A stretch of 64,000 nt of DNA from Phytoseiulus persimilis (lineage: Eukaryota > Arthropoda > Arachnida > Mesostigmata > Phytoseiidae): NCBI GenBank assembly GCA_037576195.1, contig CM075103.1, positions 3,100,001 to 3,164,000 on the forward strand, given 5' to 3'. How positions within the stretch are numbered: position 1 is the first letter of the stretch; each line of letters begins with the position of its first letter. The notes below the pieces were generated by a model. That model made no database searches, had not been told where the DNA came from, and saw only the letters and a program-made list of their open reading frames with translations. A program made the position numbers and the translations under genes. Of this stretch, positions 37,863-49,800 are shown piece by piece.

Positions 37863-40800
37863 CTAGTGACACGAAGGAACGGGTGTGGGCATCCAGCGAG
37901 ATGAGGCGAACAGGAGGGAAGGAGAGGAGCGAGTTTCGCACATGCCTGTCAGGAGGAGTAGCAATCCCACTGTGATTATGGCTGGCAAAATCGGGAGAGC
38001 GCTCGTTGATGCTTCCTGCCGCTTCATACGATCCTGCTGTAGGATTTGCTCCACAAGCTGCCTGCGGACGGATCCCGTATCAGGCACTGGAGCCTTCGCG
38101 GGAACGATCGGCAGCCGCCGTGGTATGTCGGTACTCCTTGAATCAAACAGAGCAAAATGTAATTCAAAGGCCTCCACCGGCTCCTCCCGCCGCCGGAGCT
38201 GGAGATATGGCCGGCCTCTGGCTGGTGAATCGTGCTGCCGCGCTTTTTCTGACTATTCTCCTTTGTGCGAATTGAATTGATTGGGCAGCTCATCCTCAAA
38301 AGCTCTCTTACCGCGGCCTCGTCGATACTCCGGTATCGTTTACTTTGTGGGGGCTATCCGAGTCTGGAACAATTGGATGTATAGTTAGTGGCTTAAGTGA
38401 GGGGGTCATTAACTCGTTTGTTTCGCTGTTCGAAACGCCGTTGGACGCGAAAGGGAGACCGCTGTGGCGGGATCGGACTGGTCCGGAACAAGCTTCACTC
38501 GACACGAATCGTCGAGCGCTCCGGAACGCCGAGATTTCCTTTGTGAAAAGTGTACCGAAAGTTCTGAACGCGCGACAGGCACCCCTCTAAACCAAGCACA
38601 GGCTGTGCCTCATCGCGCTCCTAATTCTACAGGTCTTCCGCAGCTTTCCCGCGGCCCTGCAACCACGATGGAATATTCTTGGGCAACAGAGTCCTCCCTA
38701 TTATGATCGTCTCTGGGGCTGCGTCATTATTCGAGGAGAGGATCAGACGTGGCAGGGAACCGGGAGGATATACCCAGTCCGTGCGAGAACACTCCGGAGA
38801 ACAGGAGGAGAATGAATTGGGCCAGCGAGGAATTCCCATGATGGAGTTGCTAATACCAAGTTTAATCTGGAAAAGAAAACTTTCAAACTTTTGTTGCGGT
38901 TGGCTGCTGTCTGCAACGCCCCTGCGACTACGCACCTCCGTCCGAGCCTCGTGAGGAGCTTGAAGAGTACGACCTGCGAAACAAGGATGAGGAAACTTTC
39001 TGAGCAGCGGAAAAAAGACAGGAAATCAACACGGCGACAGCGAAAGCCACAACCGACCCAACTTATACGATTGCAGCCAGCGAGAGAAACCGGCGGCTTC
39101 GGAAGCGTGCAATCAGCTTTTGTTCCCTCCGGTCGAAACGACTTCGAGGTGGGTTCGCGTTGATGGAATGCGAGAAAACCTCACCTGGTTGTGGCAAGCA
39201 TCGATGAGCTCTCCGTAGCGGCCGGAGTCAATGCCGAGCTAGACTCTTCTCCTGTAGATGTAGAGCTCGGAGTTTGTCGCGGAATCGGCTCGGTCGACCG
39301 CGGTTCGGGGGGAAGAATCCGCGAGTGACGTATCGAATATCCCGAAGTGTGGGCTTTCGCGGTTGGCAGGAAAGCTTCCGAGAGCTGTGTTCTGGTCGAC
39401 GGCGTCGTGGTTGGGGCCAGCGCCACGGAAACCGATTGCTCTGAGACTTCCGGGGCTGTGACTCCCCAGGTATCGGTGTTGAGGCTCGTGGAGCTTGGCG
39501 CTTCAGCTCTCGGAAGTTGATGTGGAGACAGAGTCGCAGCCCCTGCCGGCAAGGGAGGTGTTGTCGAGCTCTCTGGTTCGGAGTGTTCGTCATGATGAAT
39601 CACGGGAACCGGTCGCGCTCTCGTTCGTGGCGCCGCTGTTGTCGTCTCCATTGTAGTGTCAAGCACGCGAATCGACGGCGCGGTCATCGTCTCATTCTCA
39701 CCATGAGTCGATGTGGGCAAACCTGTCGTTCCGTCGGTCCGTCCTTGCTTCGAAGACTTATCGCCGTAAGCATCCGGTGGCAATTCGAGTTCCAGAGCTG
39801 GAAAGCGCGGGAAAAAAAACATCTCAACATGGAAAAACAGTTCTCTGTTCCTCTGAACTAGACCTTCTCGGTACCCGTTGAGGGTGTTGTATGACTTGCG
39901 CGTTTTTCTCCACGATGTAAGATCTCGACATCGGAAAACCTTGCTCTACTAGAGAGCTGGACACAATCGACACGGGCAGCTTACGCTAGTTATCACTTCT
40001 ACCATCGAGGGCTGCTGCCACTCTCCTGCTATACAGCTTCGATATTAAAGCTGTATAAATATTTACACAGGTCGACTCCGTCCCCTTTGCCTTCGCCATC
40101 GCTGCTGCCGCTGTTGCCGTCGTCGTCGTCTTCTTCTCCTTCGTTCTCCTCCTCGTCGAGAGCTCTTGTCTTTAATACGATTGTCCGCGTAAGGCAGGGG
40201 AGAGTACGCCTGCGTGGCTAAGTCAGGATGTTCGCGTTCCCATCAGTAGCGCGGTGCAACAACTACCTGTCACATCCCACGCGAAAAAACAGGCGGAACA
40301 GCTACGCTAATGCATACTTTTTCCAAGTAGAGATCGAAGGAATCCCGCGAAAGGATAACGTCTCGAGAGTTTCCCCTGACGGCTCGGAGAACCGTCGCCG
40401 GCAGTCTCTCATCGACCACGTGGACGGAAATAACAGAGTTGCAAGTCGACTTGACAGGCCGAATCCCAATAGAATGTTCCCTTCCCCGTTTTTTAGAAAC
40501 GCTGATCCCGTGATATGCGCTCGTGTTCCACAGGTCCTACTAAAGGGAGGCAGAGACGAAGTCGAGGTCCTACTGGGAAAGCAGGAAAGGAGAAATGGTC
40601 CCGCAACGAGCAACGAGCACACGCAAACTCACCGAAGAGAGGAGAGGAGATGGCAGAGAGCGCGAGAAAGAGAGGGGAAGGAGGGGGTTGTATGTGTGTG
40701 GGAGAGGGAGAGAGAGACAGGGGAAACGGGAGCTTCCTTTTCTGTGACAACGAATGACGGTTCAAGTCGCAGCATATTGCAGCTGTTGAAGTCACTCAGT

Positions 40801-43800
40801 TGGCAGATTGTTGGACCGAGCGTTCCAGCTACGGGGGAGCAAAATGTAGAAGGTGCATCTCTTACCCGGTTCTGACGTTAACAAACACGATGCCCCGATG
40901 AAAATGTCGTCCAGACCTATGTCTCCTTCGTCCTGCCCGCCGGGATCACCTCTGATGATAAGCTACGCGGCAGAAATCGGTGGTTAATTTAGTTGCAGCC
41001 TTTGACACTTGGTTTTGGAAAGCAAAGGCGTGCAACTACGAAGTGCGGCCCGGGGCGGAATCGGCCAACTACCGAAACGTCGACCCTCCACTGATGCTAG
41101 TTTCTCACATTGACAGAATCGCTGTTTTGGAACGCCTCAGAGAGTAGGCACGTAGCTTCCAGGAACAATTTTTCTGAAGTTTCCTCAACAATCGCGACAC
41201 AGAACGATGGAAACGCCGCCCCTGCAGAGTTCCGCCCGAGGCGGAAATGTGCCCTCCCTCCCTTGTGCACGCGACTGTTGAAGAGGAAAAACCAACGACG
41301 GAGTATCTGAATCCCCATTTATACAGAACAAGAGCAGGCGAGAGCAGCGACGCCGAAGAAAGGGAGAGACCGCAAAGGAACACACGAAATCTATATCCTC
41401 ATTCCCCACAATCGAAGGGGAGGCGTTCCCACCAGCCGCACGTTCGATTTCAGAGTCACACGATACCCGACACAGGTCTATACGGGCTCAAAGTAGGAAG
41501 CCAGGATTAGAACTAATCCTCGGAGTCGCAGGCTCTCTAAGTTCTGTGCGCCCCGGAATGTAAATCAGCGGAAGGTTAAAAAGCGGCCAGAGAAGAGAAG
41601 CACCGCCTGAGCCACCCACCGGAATAGGAAGTAGTGCAATATATTCTAACCTGGTAATCTCGTTTGGTGTCGGGGAGTCTCGCTTGGAAATTCCGCCATT
41701 GATCTCCCTGAGGCCCGCGGATCGTGCACAGGATGTAAGCCTCGTCGAGGGTATCCTTATCAAAGCGCAGGAGAACGGATAAATTTCCTGCAATCAGCAC
41801 GCTCAGCGGAAACAAAACGCTTTCGAATCTCGATGTTCCAGGCGAGAAATTAAGATGTCTAACAAGAACAAGGGTTGATCGAGAAAGTGGCAATCATTCC
41901 CGTTTCGTTCAACTGTAGACTTTGATGATAAAGAGACGGAGGAGAATTTTCATCCCCCGAAGAATCCAGGCACCCGGCCAGATCGACTCCACTGAGCGAG
42001 CGGTAACCCATAGATAGATGCTAATGCTTAGCGGCGTTCCGTGGGGGCCGGGCGGAAACTCATTAAGGGTTGACGTCGTCATCATCGAAAAAAATGGAAA
42101 CTTATCAGAAACATTAGCCAACTGAGCTGCGTCGGGGCTACGTGCCTGAATTTGTCCATGCAGAACTCAGAAATTGCGCGGGCGCTTGTATAGTCGGATG
42201 GCGCTGAGGATAGATGCAGATATAACAGACGTGTTCGATCTGATCATGTCAAAATCTCTCTCTTTCCCAAGTCCACGATCTCTGAGTTGATCATCGTCGA
42301 TTGAGAAGGGAGATCATACTCTCAGAAGCGAAGTTGTACAAATCATGTGGAAATCCCAGTTTCAGCCAACGAACGAATTTCCATGAAGGCCCCATTTATT
42401 ATCTCCACAACAAGCACAGAAAGTCGAGCCAGCTTCCGGCCCGAAATCCAGTCGGACACGATCTCGACACATTCACTCAAAAACTCGTACAGTTTTCAGA
42501 AATCGATCGGTGTGCTTGAACTCACACACGGGACAAAAATTGACGAACAAACTTTGATGTTGACGACCCATCGATGAAACTGAATTGGAACAAGTTTGGC
42601 TTGCGTCTCGCTCCCTCGGGATGCCTGCTCCGAGATGAGCAGGATTGTTTTCGTGGGAAGTTGGAAGCATCTGAACACGGCGGCGGGGTTCTGTTCCCCG
42701 CCAACGAACGAGTATTTATCGAATCGAATGCCCAAAGGCGTTGCCACGGGACAGTCTTTCCGGCGGGCAGATGCTCTGTTGAACACACGTAGTTACTCCG
42801 AATTTGATGCAGACGAGACCCTTTTACATACACCGGTGTTTCCGGACGTGGACTAGTGAGCCGGTGAGTGAAGACGAGCGTGCCAGCGCCCCAACATCAC
42901 ACGTTGCTCGTCGAGCCCGCGCCGAGCACAGCTGTGATGGCTCCTCGAAGCTCACAAAGTCTCCAATTCGCGTCTTGGATTTTCAACATCTTTGGAGGTA
43001 TCCGATCTAATCAGAGGCTGTCGAGTCGGGAGCGAGGCTGCGACGAGCGAACAGAAACCATGAAACGCGCACAAAATACATAGCCGAGCGTGACACTCGA
43101 TTAATTCAAAATCGGCGACGATCGTCATTAATTACGCCATGCGGTATCCGCCAGCGAGACTTGATTCGACCCGTGACGTGCTGCGGATCAATCGGTACCA
43201 ACTTGCTCGGTGAGCCAATTTCAAGTTGCTGTTCCATGTCATCTAACCACCGCTTGGAGCAGTCACGAAATGCTGGGCTCGATTGAGGTTTCCCTCAATG
43301 CACAAACCGAGCGGTTCGACCAGATGATGAATTGCGAATTGAATCGGCGCCGCGTCGATTACCACACGTCTTGATGGTTGTCCTCGAAGTGATTCTCGAA
43401 CTTGTGATCCACGTGATGCTCGTCATGCCCGAGGTCATGATCGTGGTGTTTGTCGAGGAAGACGACCTTCGTTTTGCCTTTATGATGATGATGCTTCTCT
43501 GTCACTTGATGGTGGTGATGGATGGGAACTGGCACTGGCACAGGATGGGGCACATGGAGAATCTTCGTTATAGTCCTCGGCGGTGGAGGCGGTGGGGGTC
43601 CTTTATATCCGTCGTCGTGGTGGTGTAGCCCCGCGATCAGCGCGAGGGGAGCTAAGCCTGCCAGTAAGGGACCGTACTTCAAGGCTTTCTTGAGTTTGCG
43701 CCCATTAACCGAGCCGAGACTGGCAATGATGACTAGGGCGATCACCGAGCACCGTATCCACCTGAGCCTCATTGTAGCCGCTCGGTTCAGTTTCGGATCT

Positions 43801-46800
43801 ATTCTCCGACAACTGGTCCCGTTGCCCGCTTTTCAAACGTTTAAAACCGACAGAAAGGGCATGCGAGGGTCCATCTCACTCCCACCACCAAGATCTCGCC
43901 ACAGGAGCGACAGTCAGGGCTTTCACGAGGCTCCCCTGCCCTCTCTCCACTTGTTACGAACTTCATCCAGCTTGTGACGATCGGGTGAATCGGCTCGCCG
44001 ACAATCAAGCACGTGGAGAGGCGTATTATGTTTGTTTAGGCTGGAGTGCCGATTCGTTTTCATCGCAGCGAAAGTTGACGCAGTGTAGCGGCTCGGGTTT
44101 TGGGCTCCAGTAAAGCGAGCCGACCTGACGAAGCCGCGAACACTCTGACGGACCGATGAGCGGACAGGTACCCAGACAATCAGACGACCGAGATGGCATC
44201 AGAATTATTCATGATACCCACTTCGGATTGCCGATTGCAGAAATATTTCTATCCAATCGGTTTCGTTTTTGCAAGACCTTATTGTGAGCCCTAGAATTAC
44301 ACAGTGGCTCGGCAGTGTGGAAATGACCGCGAACCCGGCCATCCACTCGCTTGAGACAAATCAAACTGCGAACCAATATTTGCTTCGGGTGTCTTCCATC
44401 ATTTCGCTCATATTCGAGTCGATCTCGCTCGGAGAAGATTTTCCCGGCGCATCGCTTGTTCCACGCGACTGAGCTTTTTCGCGGCGCCGACACTCCAGGC
44501 CGAGTATGTGATCGCACACCTGGACGTCGGAGGCTCCAATGGAGCATCCGAATCACATTGGGCCTGCACAAACCCACGCTATCCAAAAGGGCCTGCCGGG
44601 ATAACATGGGGGGCATCGGCTCCACCAAAAAAAATCGATTTTTGAAAACTCAAAATGCTCATATCTCGAGAACCAGTGGGGCTGCAGCGCCGATAAAAAA
44701 AAAACGTTGTGAAGCTCTTTTCAAGGGCTATCGACCGCCGTAGGCAGCGGGTCCCGGAAACCTCTCCTCCAGTTGGGGAAAATTTGAAACTCGTTGGTTC
44801 ACCCGGAAGGAGAAGGCTGACCACTTTCTCAGACATCGCTAAAAGTACTCCCCTTCATCGTCTACTAGCAGGGCAAGTTTCATCCCGATGCGAGTTGCGG
44901 GGCCGAGATATCAACAGTGGGACATCGGCGGTGGAGCGGGTTTTCCCTGGATCGATCCCGGAATCACCCCTTCCAGACTCGGAAAAGTAAGCTCAGATCG
45001 GTTCCGGAATAACCTCGACCATACTGACTCACTGACCATACTTCTGGGGGTCAATGGGGGGATTCCGGTACCAATCTGAGCACACATTTCCACGTCTGGA
45101 AGGGTGATCCTGGGACCAATCTGAGCATTTTATGTTTTCAAAAATCGTTGACATATTTTCGGTGAGGCGCCTTTCCCTCTCATAGCGGAGGCAAATGAAG
45201 TGTCCGGAGCTGTCTTGCCAAGTAAATGAGACGGCACAGTGAAACTGAGGGAGTCCGGTTTGAGCCAGGCGGCGAGTGGAGGCTTGAATTATATCGGAAA
45301 CGAGTGAATGATTGCAGAATGGCTGTTTTTCTCGCACCACTGTGACGAGCAGACCACGTCAGCCACGACGTTGTCCGCTTTTCGGTGGGAGGCTTCGGAC
45401 GAGGTCATGCCCTCTTCGGCCAATCGACATCCGGACTGTACAAACAGGGACGTGCATACCAATCATGGAGGAGATGAGGAAGCGAGATTACCAACACATG
45501 GAGAAGGGCGTGAGAACAGTGCTACTCTTCCGATGGACAAAGATGTCAAATTCTTTCGGCAACTATCACACTAATAGCTCAGTTGCTTCGGAACAAAAAT
45601 ACCCACCCTCGCACGGCGAACACGAAACCTGCCGCGGACCGTCGGGCGCCGAACCCTGATCTAAGCGGCGCGCACGACACGTGTGTCAGAGATGGAGGAT
45701 CAGCATCCAGAGATCCTATAAATAACCATGTATAATAAACAACGAGCACCTCTTGGAATTCTCTCGGCGCCTTTGTTTACAGTCTCTCTGGATTCGGAGT
45801 TTCTTCGACGATCGGGTTTGCAAGGCTCTGTTGACGTTATCCAGAGCGAAACGTTGGAGCGTGGCGTTGGGATGGAGTCCTCCAACTGACGCCCGCCGCT
45901 CACAACATTGCATTGAGACTGACTCCCATGTTCCCTGTTAATTTCGGCCGTGTGTCGCCGATATGACCACAGTCCGAACGGCTCCAGACGCAATCTTCCC
46001 CGCCACGAAACGCTGATGGAACGGGGGAAAGCGATGGGACCATATGCACGATACTCGAGGAACAAACGAGCACGAGGGGCTCCATACGAGAGAAACAGCT
46101 CAGTAGTACAGTGCTGTGGCATCGATTGCACGACCCTCGGAACTGCGACCTCGTCCTAAGCGTATTCGCTTCTGCGTTTACCTGAGCGTCATCCGCTGCC
46201 CCCGCCCAAATGAAGAAGAAGCTCGAAACTCCAACGACCTGGTTCGAGAAAGAGTGCGAACCGCCGAGAAAATCCTGCAGCCTCATCAAGAAAATCTCTC
46301 AATAGAGCGAATCCGCATGCGAGAACCGATCTGACCGAGTAACCGGTAGATGATTGATACAGACAAAAAATCAAACGAAAATCCCACGCCGAACCCTTGG
46401 TGGCCGGGAGGTCCGAGGGAAATATTGTTTATCTCACTTTCGATAACGCTGACAGAATGCTTATATGTGCGTGAAATCGAAGAGTTTGGGTGAAGATTCA
46501 AACAACGCTCATTCGAAGAACGCACGCGTGGGGCGCTTGATCATGATAGCGATAAGAACTGCAGATTTCTCAACCGTTTTTTTCCTCCAATTTTTTTTTG
46601 TCGAACACTGTTTCGAGTCTTCGTGTTCCAACGGAATATTCTCAATGTTCCGCCGCTTGGAGCCTTCCCGAGCCATAACCACTCGCCCGAAGTGCGCAAT
46701 TAGCCCGTTTTGAACTTGATCTTCGCGCATCAGTAATGGTGAATCTTTCCGCGAGAAAAAGTGGGCAAAAATAGACGGGCTTTTCAACAACACAGCTCTG

Positions 46801-49800
46801 GCGATTGAATTTTCGTTCCACTTATAACCATCAGTGCTGCTCGGCGAAATAAATGCACCCGCCTAATCAAATCAGCTTCCAGCTATTTTCCCAAAGTTTT
46901 ACAGCTCCATGTTCTCGGAACCAGCGCTGCATCTCCAAATTCTTATCATTGTTTCAACTGGTAATTCGGGATTTTCTGTACCTATTCTTCTCTTCCGGTG
47001 CCGAAAAAGGCGAGCCTGAATCTTCTGTCACGGTCGAATCTGAATCAAACTTACTCGCTCTACTCCCGGCTCCTCATGAACCAGTGCAGATAAGACGGAT
47101 ACACGGACGTTGAAGTGAACTTTTTCGCCTGAGTCGAGGGTGGACTGCATTTGGCGGCCCCCTTCTGCTCCCGTTGCCGGTATGGCGACGAAACCGCTCC
47201 AATAACCACCGCAAAGATCGAGTGCATAGCACCCATGGCCGAGCTGATGCTTCCGCCTGACGATCATACTTTGAAAATTATTTCCATCCGCCTCAGGTGT
47301 ATGCCGAAAGCGATCTCTAAATCAGGCAGACCCATGGCAACCGAAAGCCTAATCAGGGGCTCGCGGGTAGCTGTCGGGAGGGGTGGAGGAAGTAGAGCTC
47401 TGAGCTTGTCTTGAGCCTTTTCAGCAGGAGGAAAGTACCAGCCTCCGAATTTTTTTTTCCGGAATGATTCGGGCGACTCTGTGGGAGGGGTGCCTGTTCG
47501 CGACGAGAGCGGGTGGTGTATACCGTTCAAGCTCCCCAGCGGCAAAATGAAGGATGGAGTCGTCGGGACGATAGTCGAAACAAGCCGTTACACGGAGGAT
47601 ATGTTTTGCGAATGGTACATGGTCATCGACGGCGGGATCCTCGTTCGGATCGTGTTGCACGGAGTTTTTCCATTCAGTTGTGCTCAGAGGAAGTGAGTCT
47701 CTGGCAGAGTTTAATACAAACAGGCTCAAGTTGACGGGAACTCCGAATCCATGGGTGAACCGAGAGAGTTCTCTTCGTATGAAAAAAATCCAACCGAAAA
47801 CAAACGCCGACACTGAAACCAGCTCCTGTCAATATTTCAACAGTTGCAGCGAGATGAATCTCAAATACTCGGCTAATATTTTCCAGTGCGATGTAACCTT
47901 TCGAAACTGCGTGCGATATCTCAGTCGATTCGGATTTGGAATACGTGATGGTGTCAAGCTCCCCCGGAAGTTTCCTCCGAGGATCTCGATCCTATAATCG
48001 GTGACCAGCTTCGAATGCAGTTTTCATGTGTCCAGATCATGGATTCTCGTTGCTGCTCCACACAGCGTGAAACATACAGCGAGTTCGAAGCTCTTGGAGG
48101 GCAAAGAGAGAAATTTCTTACGTCGGAGGCGCGTGTTGCAGAAATGCGAATCCAAACGACTGTTTCCGTAAGTGCCGAGCTCCGACGACTCTTTGTCCGT
48201 TTGCTTCTCAAAGACGCGAATGGGCGATCGAGTTCTTTTGATGGCTCATCAGACGGCATGAATTGCGAGCTCTCGGGGAAATCGCATCCTACGTCGTTCT
48301 CTCTTCTGGGCCCAATCATAAGAGCAAGTTTCATGACGCATCTTTCTCCGGACAGGATGGAGCTGCGGGCGACAAAGCAAACGAAACTCTTTTCGAAAAT
48401 CGTTTAAAACGAGAAATTCCTATTCAGAACGACGCCAGAGATTCTTCAATTTTTTTTTCTCTGTTCTCCGTTCCGGCACTCGACATCGACCCGACTATCG
48501 TTTGAGAGGTGCTCGACAGAGCCGAAAAGACCCCCGATCGTCGAGGCGGCACGGAGAGTCAATTCGAAGCAGCCGCTGTCGAAAGCCCCCTCCCTCCCCA
48601 CGCTCCTGGAGTTCCGGCTGTTCGCTGACGTCTTGTCGATGATTGTGTTTTATTCACCTGGATCGGATTCTGCGAAGCCGTTATCCGACGACAATCAGCG
48701 CCAGCCTTCCCTGTCCAGCCGGAGGCCGCTGTGAACTTACTGAGAGGATAAGTCTCAGGAACCTGGAAACTGTCCCGACGCGGAGATTTTCGGAATGATA
48801 GCGGCTCGTGACCTCTTACCGTTTGCTCGAGCCTTCGCTCGAAATGAACGTAAACACGCAACCCGCAAACGTCGCATCAGTCAACAGGTGTAAGCAGCTT
48901 AAGTGCAATCAGAGCTTCGCGGCGCAGGGGTTCACAGCGATCTCTCAGCTGGCCCAGGGCTCGCTTGGGACACGGAGCGTTGTTTTGGCTTCCCATAATT
49001 ACGGTTTCCCTTCCAACTCCCGGTCCGAGTCCATGCGAAGTCGGAAATTGTGGTCAACACTTCAGGGAAACTTTGATGGAGCGTCGCAACCAGATCTCTC
49101 ACAACTCATCAAAGCGAACGACTGGATGCCTGCGGACTCGGCTCAGTTGCGGAGCCTCTCGCAGAAAAGCGGCCCCACGAGTTCTCGGGGAACATAGGAA
49201 AACTCGCGGAAGTTTCGCGAAGGACACGCCAACCTTGCCGCTGTATGATGATGCCTATAGCGAGCAGAATATACGACCATGGGGTACGGACGGAAAATGA
49301 CGAGCGACAAAAAGGCTCCACGTCGTCCTTCCTCTCCCTGACAGATTTATGGCGGTCCGAGGAATCGTCGCAGGCTCCCCCTGGAACTTGTTGACTTTGT
49401 CCAGTCACCGTGATGCTTATATTTCCAAGTCGTATCTCGCCGCCACGTTCCCCCCTCTCCCTCTCTACACGCAGGTCACCGTTCCAGTCCTATCTCCATG
49501 TTCCTACGTTCAAAGTAATGCAAAAAGACGATCCGACGCAGCACACCCGTTCGAGGAGAACTGACACGCCACGACATCACAGCCGAGAGAGGAGGACGAC
49601 GTGCTTCGAGTTGAACCCGAGGAGCTTCGCTAGAAGTCTTCAAGCGACCGCTCACGGCGGTGTGAATCTTGCTTCTCCCGGGTCCAGATTATTGAGCTTG
49701 GCGTGCCAGCCCGTCACGGAGGACTAACATGCTTCACCCGCTGCGGAGAGAGGGTGAACCGGTGAGGGAGGGGGGAGCGACTGAATTTCAGTTCCCGGTA

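Noticed and set aside
39181-39822. Stalk ORF read as a stand-alone gene from an upstream Met
   Set aside because: The Met lies in the intron before a CTTTCCAG acceptor, and the last codon overlaps a GTGAGG donor; it is an internal exon.
48015-48407. Read-through of CUB exon 4 past its donor
   Set aside because: A strong GTAAGT donor at 48168 ends the CUB-like pattern, and residues beyond it lose any domain resemblance.
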